From JBDRKE01 sp043814315 (lineage in GTDB: Bacteria > Omnitrophota > Gorgyraeia > Gygaellales > Profunditerraquicolaceae): a stretch of DNA of 31,088 nt. This document shows, piece after piece, positions 1-7,516 of this stretch; position 1 is the stretch's first letter; the number at the start of each line of letters is the position of its first letter. The notes below the pieces were generated by a model. That model made no database searches and was not told where the DNA came from. It saw only the letters and a list, made by a program, of their open reading frames with translations. Made by a program: the position numbers and the translations under genes. The stretch lies in assembly GCA_043814315.1 (NCBI GenBank), contig JBDRKE010000015.1, positions 1 to 31,088 on the forward strand, read 5' to 3'.

Positions 1-155
1 AGCCGGGAGCCTTGAAGGATATCACAGCCAAGATGGCTTCTGAAATGATAGATATGAAACAGATATACGGGTCTGCCTGCACAGCCGGCTGCCCTGCAAA
101 AATCATTATCAGCACAACGGATAATCAGAAGGCCCTCGCCGCGTTGAAGAAATAG
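1..155 (+). CDS. ACT domain protein, C-terminal end (partial)
   Basis: The reading frame is open from the left edge (first full codon at 3) to a TAG at 153-155, giving the last 50 residues of a protein that starts outside the window. The start PGALKDIT, the middle MKQIYGSACT and the end IIISTTDNQKALAAL fit an ACT domain, a small regulatory fold that usually binds amino acids: a PG-x-L start, a hydrophobic strand, and a closing strand followed by a helix. No catalytic part is visible, so I cannot tell whether this was a stand-alone ACT protein or the tail of an enzyme. Identification rests on the short pattern alone. Confidence 0.55.
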   Translation, partial: PGALKDITAKMASEMIDMKQIYGSACTAGCPAKIIISTTDNQKALAALKK

Positions 156-176
156 ATGAGTAGCCATATTAAGTCA

Positions 177-238
177 GTTATCGGGTGATCAGGATATCCT
201 GATCACCAAATCCTGATCTCCCGATACCCTGAAACCTG
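177..238. repeat. Intergenic palindromic repeat, copy 1
   Basis: Bases 184-207 are a perfect 24-base palindrome centred on GGATATCC. It sits inside an outer pair TATCGGG (179-185) and CCCGATA (220-226). The element fills the gap before the thioesterase gene. Related copies lie before purC (19980-20043) and, as a fragment, before panD (15145-15168). It could fold as a strong hairpin in RNA. Confidence 0.7.
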
Positions 239-253
239 TTTTAAATTTCTTAA

Positions 254-631
254 ATGAAAGTAAAAATATACTATCATCACACGGATTGCGGGGGCGTGGT
301 TTATTACGCCACATACCTGGAATTTCTGGAAGAGGCGCGCACCGAATACATGGAGCAGCGGAGTGCGTCTCTTAAGGAATTGGCAAAGCAGGGAATATTC
401 TTTGTGGTCGGCCGTCAAGAAATAGATTATAAATTTCCCGCTTATTACGCGGATACGCTTACGATAGATACAAAAATCGGCGAGATATCCCGCGCCAGTA
501 TGAAATTCCATAACGAGATAAAAAACCAGGATCATCGGATGATTGCCAAAGCCAAAACGCTTTTGGTGTGCGTGGATGAACGCTTTAAGGCTAAAAGCAT
601 ACCCCAAACCCTGCGTTCGCTTCTCAAATGA
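254..631 (+). CDS. YbgC/4HBT-family acyl-CoA thioesterase
   Basis: The 125-residue protein has the hot-dog thioesterase signature at its N-terminus: HTDCGGVVYYATYLEFLEE, with Asp11 in the position of the YbgC catalytic aspartate, followed by an Ala-Arg pair. YbgC enzymes hydrolyse acyl-CoA or acyl-carrier thioesters in the cytoplasm, and the length is normal for the family. I use the ATG at 254 because the conserved motif begins eight residues later. No strong Shine-Dalgarno is visible, and the upstream gap is filled by a palindromic repeat. The stop overlaps the next start as ATGA, so it is translationally coupled to the flavin reductase-like gene. The real substrate cannot be read from the sequence. 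Confidence 0.85.
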   Translation: MKVKIYYHHTDCGGVVYYATYLEFLEEARTEYMEQRSASLKELAKQGIFFVVGRQEIDYKFPAYYADTLTIDTKIGEISRASMKFHNEIKNQDHRMIAKAKTLLVCVDERFKAKSIPQTLRSLLK

Positions 632-1173
632 AAATCGAGATACCCCGAGAAAAAGCCAATCGCCTCATTAACAGCGGCCAGGTCATCCTGGTCAGCTGTG
701 CCTATAAAGATAAGGCCGATATCATTACGTTAGCCTGGAATTCTCCTCTAAGCCATAAGCCGCCGCTTTTGGCTATATCCGTAGCCAAAACTCATCTTTC
801 GGCAGAATTCATCCGGAAATCCCAGGAGTTCATCGTCAATGTCCCCAGCCTGGATTTATTAGACAGCGTTGTTTACTGCGGCACACATTCTGGCAGGGAC
901 ACGGACAAATTTAAAGAAACCGGGCTAACCCCTCAAAAAGCCAATCGTTTGGTCAAAACCCCCCTGATTAAGGAGTGCGTCGGCCACTTGGAATGCTCTT
1001 TAAGAGATATCCATGAAGCCGGCGACCACCATCTTTTTATCGCGGAGGCTATCTTTGCCAGTGCCGATGAGCATTCTTTTAAAGAGACATGGCAACCGGA
1101 CAAAGTTAAGCTGATCTTTCATCTCGGAGGCAAGGCCTTCGCGACCTGGGATAAGAAGATCGAAATATCCTGA
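628..1173 (+). CDS. Flavin reductase-like (FMN-binding split barrel) protein
   Basis: The 181-residue protein matches the flavin reductase-like domain family. It has an N-terminal strand giving VILVSCAYKDKADIITLAW, then PPLLAISVAKTHLSAEFI and a conserved GTHSGRDTDKF segment in mid-protein. Members bind FMN and pass electrons from NAD(P)H or act as flavoproteins in redox chemistry; several archaeal and anaerobe members are annotated only as flavoredoxin-like. The start at 628 overlaps the previous stop by four bases (ATGA), indicating coupling. No signal peptide or membrane segment is seen. The physiological partner is unknown; the thioesterase neighbour gives no clear clue. Confidence 0.8.
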   Translation: MKIEIPREKANRLINSGQVILVSCAYKDKADIITLAWNSPLSHKPPLLAISVAKTHLSAEFIRKSQEFIVNVPSLDLLDSVVYCGTHSGRDTDKFKETGLTPQKANRLVKTPLIKECVGHLECSLRDIHEAGDHHLFIAEAIFASADEHSFKETWQPDKVKLIFHLGGKAFATWDKKIEIS

Positions 1174-1179
1174 TGGGTA

Positions 1180-1207
1180 TTGACATTTCTTGAGATTGTG
1201 TTACCAT
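1180..1207 (+). promoter_or_regulatory. Candidate promoter for hppA
   Basis: TTGACA at 1180-1185 is a perfect -35 match, followed after 16 bases by TACCAT (1202-1207), a 4/6 match to the -10 consensus. It lies just after the flavin reductase stop and about 100 bases before hppA, with two REP-like palindromes in the transcribed leader. Prediction only. Confidence 0.4.
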
Positions 1208-1223
1208 GTCTTCCATCTAAACA

Positions 1224-1280
1224 TCAAGACCGGGACTTGATATCGATTGGGGCACATTGAGTTACAAGACCCGATCTTGA
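1224..1280. repeat. Pair of REP-like palindromes (CAAGACC family)
   Basis: Two short palindromes lie in the hppA leader: TCAAGACCGGGACTTGA (1224-1240, an imperfect copy) and CAAGACCCGATCTTG (1265-1279). The same motif recurs at 7272-7287, 7294-7312, 10439-10453, 10855-10869 and 17213-17229. Paired copies separated by a short spacer resemble bacterial interspersed REP units. Confidence 0.75.
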
Positions 1281-1307
1281 ATAATCATAAGAAAAGGAGG
1301 ATTTTAG

Positions 1308-3386
1308 ATGCCGGGTTTTGATTTGCTTCTGTTAGCGCCTGTAGGTTCTATTTTGGCTCTTTGCTTTGCGGGGTATCTGGCTTTTTTTATTCTTAAAAAA
1401 GATGAAGGTACCGACAAGATGAAAGAGATTGCCCAGGCGGTAAGGATCGGCGCCAGGGCTTACATAAGCCGTCAATACGCGGTGGTTTCCTTATTTTTTG
1501 TGGTAGTGTTCTTTATCCTTTTATTCTTGGCCTCAAAAAAATATTTAGTCATATTCGTTCCTTTTGCTTTTTTGTCAGGAGGGTTCTTTTCGGGCCTGTC
1601 CGGCTTTATAGGCATGACCATTGCTACCCAATCTTCTAACCGAACTTGTGCTGCGGCGATGAAGAGCTTAAATTCAGGCCTTCGGGTGGCTTTCTCAAGC
1701 GGTGCGGTCATGGGTTTAGTCGTGGTGGGGCTAGGGCTTTTAGATTTAAGCATATGGTATTATTTCCTGGACTGGTATTATTCCTCGCACCCGATTCCCA
1801 TAGGCACGGATAAGATTACCGCGATTACCTCTACCATGCTTTGTTTTGGTATGGGCGCCAGCTTTCAGGCGCTTTTTGCAAGAGTAGGAGGAGGCATTTT
1901 TACCAAGGCCGCGGATGTCGGTGCCGATTTAGTCGGAAAAGTCGAAGCAGGTATCCCCGAGGATGACCCGAGAAATCCGGCTGTGATCGCGGATAATGTC
2001 GGAGACAATGTGGGGGATGTGGCCGGCATGGGCGCAGACCTTTATGAGTCTTATGTAGGTTCCATTGTGGCGACTTCGGCTTTAGGAGTTACAGCGGGAT
2101 TAGGGGTCGCAGGAGTGACTGTCCCTATGGTCATGGCAGCGGTGGGCGTTATTGCCTCTATTTTAGGGACGTTTTTTGTAAGAAGCAGCGAGGAAGCGAA
2201 GCAGAATGTTTTACTTGCGGCATTGAGAAAGGGCGTGTTTGTAAGCGCGTTTCTTGTTGCCGTCATTTCATTCTTTCTTGTGAAATACACCCTGGGGGCC
2301 GCTCATTTAGGGGTTTACTGGTCGGTTATTTCAGGGCTCGTGGCCGGGATTATCATCGGCCTGTCAACCGAATATTATACTTCGAATAGCTTCAGGCCAA
2401 CCCGCTCTATAGCTGAAGCATCCGTAACAGGGCCAGCGACGGTCATTATAAGCGGTTTAGCCGTAGGGATGATTTCTACCGCTGTTCCGGTTGTTATCGT
2501 GGGGATAGCCATACTTATAAGTTATTTTATGGCGGGCCTTTACGGAGTGGGTATCTCTGCCGTGGGGATGCTTTCAACTCTGGGCATAACCCTCGCCACC
2601 GACGCCTATGGGCCTGTTGCGGATAATGCCGGAGGTAATGCCGAGATGTCAGGCCTTGCGCCTGAAGTCAGAAAAAGGACAGACGCTTTAGATCAATTGG
2701 GAAATACCACAGCGGCTACGGGCAAGGGTTTTGCTATAGGTTCTGCGGCTTTAACCGCATTAGCCTTAATAGCGGCTTTTAAAGACCAGGCCGCTTTATA
2801 CGGAAAAGAAATTACGGCGACTCTCTTGAATCCGAATGTTCTTGTCGGGCTTTTTATAGGAGCTATGCTGCCTTTTGTTTTCTGCGCCTTGACGATGCGC
2901 GCCGTAGGCAGGGCCGCAGGAAAGATTGTCGTAGAAGTGCGCCGGCAGTTTAAGGAGATTCTCGGGATCATGGAGGGTCAGCAAAAACCTGATTACGCAA
3001 GATGTGTCAGCATCGCAACTACTGCCGCTCAAAAAGAGATGATTATTCCGGCTTTGCTGGCTATTATTGCTCCTATTGCCGTCGGGTTGTTAATTGGGAT
3101 TGAGGCGGTTACAGGCCTTTTGGTCGGTTCTCTTGTTTGCGGTTTTGTCATGGCCGTGATGATGGCTAATTCAGGAGGCGCCTGGGATAACGCCAAGAAA
3201 TATATAGAGGAAGGAAATCTCGGGGGCAAGGGTTCGCTTTCCCATAAGGCAAGCGTGGTAGGAGATACGGTGGGAGACCCGTTCAAGGACACTTCCGGCC
3301 CCAGCCTCAACATCCTTATTAAACTCATGTCTATGGTTTCCATCGTTTTTGCCTCTTTCATCATCTCTAACTCCCTCTTCAAATAA
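1308..3386 (+). CDS. hppA: Membrane-bound K+-dependent proton/sodium pyrophosphatase
   Basis: This 692-residue, very hydrophobic protein is a V-type integral membrane pyrophosphatase that couples pyrophosphate hydrolysis to H+ or Na+ pumping. The catalytic segment DVGADLVGKVE lies at residues 203-213, followed by the Asp-rich NVGDNVGDVAG. The second active-site segment near 653-661 contains D653, D657, K660 and D661. The GNTTAATG stretch has Ala469 and Gly472 where K+-independent enzymes carry Lys and Thr, so K+ dependence is predicted. Whether it moves H+ or Na+ is not decidable here. The length is normal. A good ribosome site (AAGGAGG) precedes ATG 1308. It stands alone behind a candidate promoter and is followed by a long inverted repeat. 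Confidence 0.96.
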   Translation: MPGFDLLLLAPVGSILALCFAGYLAFFILKKDEGTDKMKEIAQAVRIGARAYISRQYAVVSLFFVVVFFILLFLASKKYLVIFVPFAFLSGGFFSGLSGFIGMTIATQSSNRTCAAAMKSLNSGLRVAFSSGAVMGLVVVGLGLLDLSIWYYFLDWYYSSHPIPIGTDKITAITSTMLCFGMGASFQALFARVGGGIFTKAADVGADLVGKVEAGIPEDDPRNPAVIADNVGDNVGDVAGMGADLYESYVGSIVATSALGVTAGLGVAGVTVPMVMAAVGVIASILGTFFVRSSEEAKQNVLLAALRKGVFVSAFLVAVISFFLVKYTLGAAHLGVYWSVISGLVAGIIIGLSTEYYTSNSFRPTRSIAEASVTGPATVIISGLAVGMISTAVPVVIVGIAILISYFMAGLYGVGISAVGMLSTLGITLATDAYGPVADNAGGNAEMSGLAPEVRKRTDALDQLGNTTAATGKGFAIGSAALTALALIAAFKDQAALYGKEITATLLNPNVLVGLFIGAMLPFVFCALTMRAVGRAAGKIVVEVRRQFKEILGIMEGQQKPDYARCVSIATTAAQKEMIIPALLAIIAPIAVGLLIGIEAVTGLLVGSLVCGFVMAVMMANSGGAWDNAKKYIEEGNLGGKGSLSHKASVVGDTVGDPFKDTSGPSLNILIKLMSMVSIVFASFIISNSLFK

Positions 3387-3516
3387 TTTAAAACGTTTCT
3401 AATCTTGAACCTGAAGCGTTTCTAATTTTGTGCTCAAACCTGCTTTGTATCTAAAGCTAAAAAGTTTCTGAATTTATGCTCAAAGCAGTTTTCCGAACAA
3501 AATTAGAAACGTTTTA
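3387..3516. repeat. Nested long inverted repeat after hppA
   Basis: A perfect 16-base arm at 3387-3402 (TTAAAACGTTTCTAAT) is matched by its reverse complement at 3501-3516. An alternative arm at 3416-3430 pairs exactly with 3496-3510, and a third pair CTGCTTTG (3439-3446) with CAAAGCAG (3480-3487) nests inside. The inner part also repeats GTTTCT-xAATTT-TGCTCAAA twice in direct order. There is no T-run, so a classic terminator is unlikely. The gap 3387-3597 holds nothing else I can name. Confidence 0.75.
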
Positions 3517-3597
3517 ATAGAACACGCATGACGCAACCTGACACACTTTCCTAAAATTAGTGGTTTTTTGACATTTTTATGCTATACTTATAGCGTT

Positions 3598-4200
3598 ATG
3601 GATGACCTGGAGTTTATCCAGAGGTGTATAAGCCGCAATTCAGCCACCTGGGATGAATTCTTAGATAAGTACTCCCGCCTGATTTATAAATATATCCACA
3701 GCGTCCTGAAGTTAAGAGGTTGGGCCCTCACACAGGATCACGTCGAAGACATCTTTCAAGATATATTCTGTTCGTTAATAAAAAACGACTTCAAAAAATT
3801 AAGAAGCTTTAAGGGTAAAAACGGGTGCACGCTGGCCAGTTGGCTAAGGCAGGTGACGATTAACTTTACTTTAAGTTATCTGCGCAGGATCAGGCCGGCG
3901 GTTTCTCTTGATGAAGAGAGAGGAGAGGATTTTATCCTGAAGGATTCACTTGCCGATAGTTCACCTCTGGCTGCCGAGGCGCTCATTGATAAAGAAAGGC
4001 TTGAAGTGCTCCAGGGCTGCATCGAAGGGCTCAGCCACGATGATAAATATTTTCTGGAGCTGCATTTGAATAAGGGGATGAAATTAGAGGAGCTGGCGTG
4101 CGTCTTAAGGCTTTCGCGGGGCGCTATGGATATGCAAAAGGCGCGCATTGTTGACAGATTGCGGGATTGTTTTAAAAGCAGAGGTTTTTCGAATTTTTAA
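3598..4200 (+). CDS. ECF-like RNA polymerase sigma factor
   Basis: The 200-residue protein has a sigma region 2 (residues about 10-100, with VEDIFQDIFCSLI and the SWLRQVTINFTLSYLRR core-binding/-10 recognition helix). A region 4 helix-turn-helix follows (about 140-195: LEVLQGCIEGLS, then MKLEELACVLRLSRGAMDM). There is no region 1.1 or 3, the layout of an extracytoplasmic-function sigma factor. I choose ATG 3598; an in-frame TTG at 3568 would use the bases of a TTGACA sequence. A TATACT at 3583-3588 would start RNA almost at the ATG, so a leaderless message is possible. It heads an apparent operon with a zinc-finger protein and a CHAT protease, which suggests that those two proteins control it. 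Confidence 0.85.
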   Translation: MDDLEFIQRCISRNSATWDEFLDKYSRLIYKYIHSVLKLRGWALTQDHVEDIFQDIFCSLIKNDFKKLRSFKGKNGCTLASWLRQVTINFTLSYLRRIRPAVSLDEERGEDFILKDSLADSSPLAAEALIDKERLEVLQGCIEGLSHDDKYFLELHLNKGMKLEELACVLRLSRGAMDMQKARIVDRLRDCFKSRGFSNF

Positions 4201-4229
4201 CGTTAGATTTTTGGCGGGTGAGCGTCTAT

Positions 4230-4283
4230 TAAGTTAGCCCCCGCTGTTTCGCTTTGCGAAACAAAGCGGTGGGGGCTAACTTA
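4230..4283. repeat. MITE-like hairpin related to the GIY-YIG unit
   Basis: TAAGTTAGCCCCCGCT (4230-4245) faces AGCGGTGGGGGCTAACTTA (4265-4283), with an inner stem TTTCGC-ttt-GCGAAA. The upstream text GCGTCTATTAAGT (4223-4235) also occurs at 8457-8469, before the GIY-YIG unit. This looks like a gene-less relative of that element lying between the sigma and zinc-finger genes. A TTGACA follows at 4287-4292, without a convincing -10. Confidence 0.65.
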
Positions 4284-4358
4284 TCCTTGACACGTAAGGT
4301 TGCTATTGTTCGTCGATGAATACGTGGCAAGGATTAAAAGTTGAGAAGGCAACACGGC

Positions 4359-5063
4359 ATGCAGGATAAGCTTGAAAGGATTATCAGCATGGTTTACAAA
4401 AGTTGGAAACAATCAGGACGCAAAGGTGAGGGGCCTCACCTTGACGAGGAGGCCCTGGCTTGTTTTGTCGAAGGCCGCCTGTCCCAGGAAGAAGCCGAGC
4501 CTATCAAGGCTCACCTGGTTCGCTGCGAGGATTGCATGGAGGCATTAGTCGTCAGCCTGAAAGTCAGCGAAACATCCGAGGAGGAGCCTTCAGCCGAACT
4601 TCTGGAACGGGTGAGGAAAATGCTGGCCTTTGAACTCAAGCCCGCTCTTTTAGAAATCGCCTTAAGGCTTAAAGAAAAGGCCCTGGAGATGATTGGCACC
4701 ACCGGAGATGTCCTGGTGGGGCAGGAGCTGGTGCCTGCGCCGGTGCTGCGCAGCCGTTCGATAAAAAATTTCAAAGATGAAGTGACCATTTTAAAGGATT
4801 TTGATGACATAAGAGCCGAGATTAAAATAGAGAACAAAGGGGGGCTTGCCTTCAATCTCACGCTCCTCGTTAAGCATAAGCTCACGCAGAAGATTATCAA
4901 GGACCTAAGAGTTTCGTTGATCAAAGACGAAACAGAGTTAGAGTCCTGCCTTACCGATTCAGGCCTGGTCACCTTTGAGCATATTTTACTGGGTAAGTAT
5001 ACCGTTCTGATATCCAGGGTCGACAGCAAGCTTGCCTCCATATCGTTAGACATCCGGCAGTAG
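4359..5063 (+). CDS. Zinc-finger (zf-HC2-like) anti-sigma-type protein
   Basis: The 234-residue protein has a zinc-binding anti-sigma signature near its N-terminus: H52-x3-C56-x2-C59 (AHLVRCEDC), preceded by CFVEGRLSQEE, as in zf-HC2/ZAS domains that clasp ECF sigma factors. The middle is helical. The C-terminal hundred residues look like a beta-sandwich (SLIKDETELESCLTDSGLVTFEHILLGKY), similar in pattern to carboxypeptidase-regulatory or Ig-like folds. There is no membrane segment, unlike many anti-sigmas. I use ATG 4359 because AGAAGG lies nine bases upstream; an in-frame TTG at 4341 is the alternative. It is the second gene of the sigma operon and ends 12 bases before the CHAT gene. The anti-sigma role is inferred from motif and neighbours. 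Confidence 0.75.
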   Translation: MQDKLERIISMVYKSWKQSGRKGEGPHLDEEALACFVEGRLSQEEAEPIKAHLVRCEDCMEALVVSLKVSETSEEEPSAELLERVRKMLAFELKPALLEIALRLKEKALEMIGTTGDVLVGQELVPAPVLRSRSIKNFKDEVTILKDFDDIRAEIKIENKGGLAFNLTLLVKHKLTQKIIKDLRVSLIKDETELESCLTDSGLVTFEHILLGKYTVLISRVDSKLASISLDIRQ

Positions 5064-5075
5064 CCAAAAACCTCC

Positions 5076-7271
5076 ATGCAGGAATCCAATCCTCTCGTCT
5101 TGGAAATTTTTAAGCTTGATAACGCTTTGAAGATGGGCGTGTTCGAGCACGAACAGCTTGCCTCAACATTAAGGCATTACAGCCAATGCAGCGTTTCTTT
5201 CGCACAAATCCATACGTTATGCCAGGAAACCATTTCGGCATTAAGCAAGATAGGGAAAAAAAGCCAAGACCCTCAGGGCCTCATCAGGAGTTTACAGAAA
5301 ACCGGGCAGATGCTCTGGGAGCATCTGCTGACCAAACCGGTTAAAGAAGCATTAAGATCCACAAAATTACCGGACTTGATATTATCGCTGGATGAGGAAT
5401 TGATTTATATCCCCTGGGAACTTTTATGCGACGCAAGCACCTTTCTGTGCCTCAATTTTAATCTGGGCAGGGTCGTCCGGACGAAAGAACAAATCAGCTC
5501 TCCTCAATACAGGAGCCTGAGTGCCACTATGAGGATGCTTATTCTCGCTAATCCTACCAGCGACCTTAAGGGTGCGTATCTTGAGGGGATGTTTATAAAA
5601 AATCAGCTTGACCACAAAAGAAAACAAATAGCCATCCATTTTAAATCCACGAGTATCGATACCCTGTATGTAAAAAAGAACCTCAGCGACTATGATATCG
5701 TCCATTTTGCCGGCCACTGCGAATACGATTTCAATAACCCCGCCCGTTCGGGATGGGTTTTTCGCGACGGCACATTCACGGCGCAGGATATCCTGGCCCT
5801 GGGAGAGGATTTTTCTTTGCCTTCCCTGGTATTCTCCAATGCCTGTAGTTCCGCAAAGACCGGCGAAGATTCTATTGGCAGCGATTATCAGGAAAAAAGC
5901 TACAGCCTGGCCTGCGCTTTTCTTTATTCCGGCGTCAGGCATTACCTGGGAGCGGCCCGTAAGATCGAGGATCCGGTGAGCCTGACCTTTGCCAAAGAAT
6001 TCTATACGCAATTAACCCTGGGAAGCTCTGTCGGAGAGAGTGTAAGGCTTGGCCGCCTCAAACTGATTAAGGAATATGGCATAGGCGCTATGCACTGGGC
6101 CAGTTATCTTCTCTATGGGGACCCGAACTTTATCTTATTCAGGGGCAAGCCCAAGCCGCTTAAACCCAGGAAGACGGGCAGGCTCTTTTCTTATAAAAGA
6201 CCCCTGGCCTGGGCCTCCTTAGCCGTGTTTCTTGCGGCCTTAGCCGCTTACCTGTATATAAGCCTTCCGAGCAGAAACCCCAATACCTATATGTTATTCT
6301 TAAAGTCTAAAAAGTTATTTCAAAAAGGCCAAAATGAACAGGTCCTGTTAACCTGCAGTAGTATCATCCGCAAGGACCCCTTATTCTTGGCCGCTTACCC
6401 TTTGATAGCAGATACCTATCAGCGCCTGGGAGACAGAGATAACGCCTTAAAGAATTATTTTAATTACGCGGTTTCAAGCGAAAAGAGAAATGATTCTAAG
6501 CATCTGGCCTCGGCTTATAACGGCATCGGCTGGATTTATTATTTAAACGGGGATTATCCGAAAGCGTATGATTTTTACAGCAAAGCCCTTTCTTTAAGCC
6601 AAAAGAACCATGACAAGCTGAATGAGGCGGTGGCCTTAAGAAAGATGGGCCTTTGGCATATGGATAAAGAGGATGATGAAAAGGCCTTAAAGCTATTGAC
6701 GAGAAGCGCTGAAATCAACCGCGAGAGGCAATACCTGTATGCGCACAAGGCTCATCTGGCCCGCGACTATTTTAATATCGGCTTGCTGTTTGCGCAAAAA
6801 GAGGGCCTGGCAACGGCCAGGGATTTCTATACAAAAAGCCTGAGGTTATTCGAGGCGCTTAAATTAAAGCATGAGCTCAGCGACTGCTATTTTAATCTGG
6901 GAGAGGTGTATAAGATGGGAAAGCAATACCAGAAAGCCCTGGATTTTTATGAGCGGGGGCTCAAAATAGACGAGGATTTAGGCCATGCACTCAACTTAGC
7001 TGGCGATTACGATATGATCGGCGAGTTGTACATGGAGATGGGCGACTGGCCGCAGGCAGAAGAACATTTTAAGAAAGCACTGGCTGTGGCTTGCCCCATC
7101 GATGCCAAGTTAGAAATAGCCTCAGCCAGTTTTAATTTAGGCCTTTTATATAAACAAAAAGGATATAAGAATAAAGCCAGGGAGCATTTGAGGCAGGCGC
7201 AGGAGATCTATAGTAAGATTGATACATCCGACTACGAAATGGTTAAAGAAGAGCTCTTAACCCTGGATTAA
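5076..7271 (+). CDS. CHAT-domain protease with TM helix and TPR array
   Basis: The 731-residue protein has three parts. Residues about 110-355 form a CHAT (caspase HetF associated with TPRs) peptidase domain: His214 in VHFAGHCEYD and Cys257 in FSNACSS are the expected catalytic pair, and both are present. Residues about 376-398 form one membrane helix, preceded by a Lys/Arg-rich stretch, so the positive-inside rule puts the CHAT part in the cytoplasm and the rest outside. Residues about 405-725 are tetratricopeptide repeats (for example AYNGIGWIYYLNGDYPKAYDFYSKAL). CHAT peptidases cleave partner proteins in signalling and conflict systems. The direct neighbours, a zinc-finger protein and a sigma factor, suggest that the anti-sigma is the substrate; that is inference. 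A REP-pair terminator follows immediately. Confidence 0.85.
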   Translation: MQESNPLVLEIFKLDNALKMGVFEHEQLASTLRHYSQCSVSFAQIHTLCQETISALSKIGKKSQDPQGLIRSLQKTGQMLWEHLLTKPVKEALRSTKLPDLILSLDEELIYIPWELLCDASTFLCLNFNLGRVVRTKEQISSPQYRSLSATMRMLILANPTSDLKGAYLEGMFIKNQLDHKRKQIAIHFKSTSIDTLYVKKNLSDYDIVHFAGHCEYDFNNPARSGWVFRDGTFTAQDILALGEDFSLPSLVFSNACSSAKTGEDSIGSDYQEKSYSLACAFLYSGVRHYLGAARKIEDPVSLTFAKEFYTQLTLGSSVGESVRLGRLKLIKEYGIGAMHWASYLLYGDPNFILFRGKPKPLKPRKTGRLFSYKRPLAWASLAVFLAALAAYLYISLPSRNPNTYMLFLKSKKLFQKGQNEQVLLTCSSIIRKDPLFLAAYPLIADTYQRLGDRDNALKNYFNYAVSSEKRNDSKHLASAYNGIGWIYYLNGDYPKAYDFYSKALSLSQKNHDKLNEAVALRKMGLWHMDKEDDEKALKLLTRSAEINRERQYLYAHKAHLARDYFNIGLLFAQKEGLATARDFYTKSLRLFEALKLKHELSDCYFNLGEVYKMGKQYQKALDFYERGLKIDEDLGHALNLAGDYDMIGELYMEMGDWPQAEEHFKKALAVACPIDAKLEIASASFNLGLLYKQKGYKNKAREHLRQAQEIYSKIDTSDYEMVKEELLTLD

Positions 7272-7317
7272 TCAAGATCGGGTCTTGTGCGATATCAAGA
7301 CCCGATCTTGATTTTTT
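7271..7317 (+). terminator. Intrinsic terminator built from two REP-like palindromes
   Basis: A perfect 17-base stem runs from 7271-7287 to 7296-7312, with an 8-base loop and a T-run at 7312-7317. Its first base is the last base of the CHAT stop codon. Each arm is itself a copy of the CAAGACC palindrome family, so a repeat pair appears to serve as the operon terminator. Confidence 0.85.
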
Positions 7318-7335
7318 GCCGTTATATGTTATACT
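7308..7335 (+). promoter_or_regulatory. Candidate promoter for the riboswitch transcript
   Basis: TTGATT (7308-7313), 16 bases, then TATACT (7330-7335) would start RNA near 7342, upstream of the riboswitch. The -35 lies inside the terminator's 3' arm. A TTGACA at 7354-7359 is nearby but lacks a -10 at proper spacing. Confidence 0.35.
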
Positions 7336-7431
7336 TTTAAGGAAATCAGTTTTTTGACAATCAGGTTCTGTAATCTGCTGAAAACCCCATTAGAGATACG
7401 GGGTTTATCCCAATAGAGAGCAATCTCTAAC

Positions 7432-7510
7432 GGGGTAAAGGCAAACTAGCAGTAATGCTGGGGCGCAAAACGACAGAGCCGAGTAAAATCGGTTGGCTGC
7501 GTTGCCGGGA
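7432..7510 (+). promoter_or_regulatory. Cyclic-di-GMP-I (GEMM) riboswitch
   Basis: The sequence follows the GEMM-I pattern: GGCAAAC (7439-7445), a short stem AGCA-gtaa-TGCT with a GNRA tetraloop, the conserved GGCGCAAA, a second stem AGCCGA...TCGGTTGGCT, and the closing GTTGCCGGG. These aptamers bind cyclic di-GMP. An intrinsic terminator starts seven bases later, so transcriptional control is likely. Upstream, CCCC at 7385-7388 can pair either with GGGG at 7400-7403 or, through a longer match, with TCTCTAACGGGGT near 7424-7436, a possible switching arm. The only gene immediately downstream is a 36-residue peptide. Two PilZ genes lie within 4 kb. Confidence 0.87.
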
Positions 7511-7516
7511 GAAAGT

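Noticed and set aside
3568..3588. TTGACA plus TATACT as a standard promoter for the sigma gene
   Set aside because: The two boxes are only nine bases apart, far from the 16-18 needed; TATACT alone may still act as a -10.
4511..5089. 192-codon open frame on the minus strand
   Set aside because: Antisense to the zinc-finger protein gene; its Ser/Leu-rich composition is typical of an antisense reading.
5424..6011. 195-codon open frame on the minus strand within the CHAT gene
   Set aside because: It lies antisense to a well-supported CHAT domain with catalytic residues, shows no recognisable domain and has no ribosome site.
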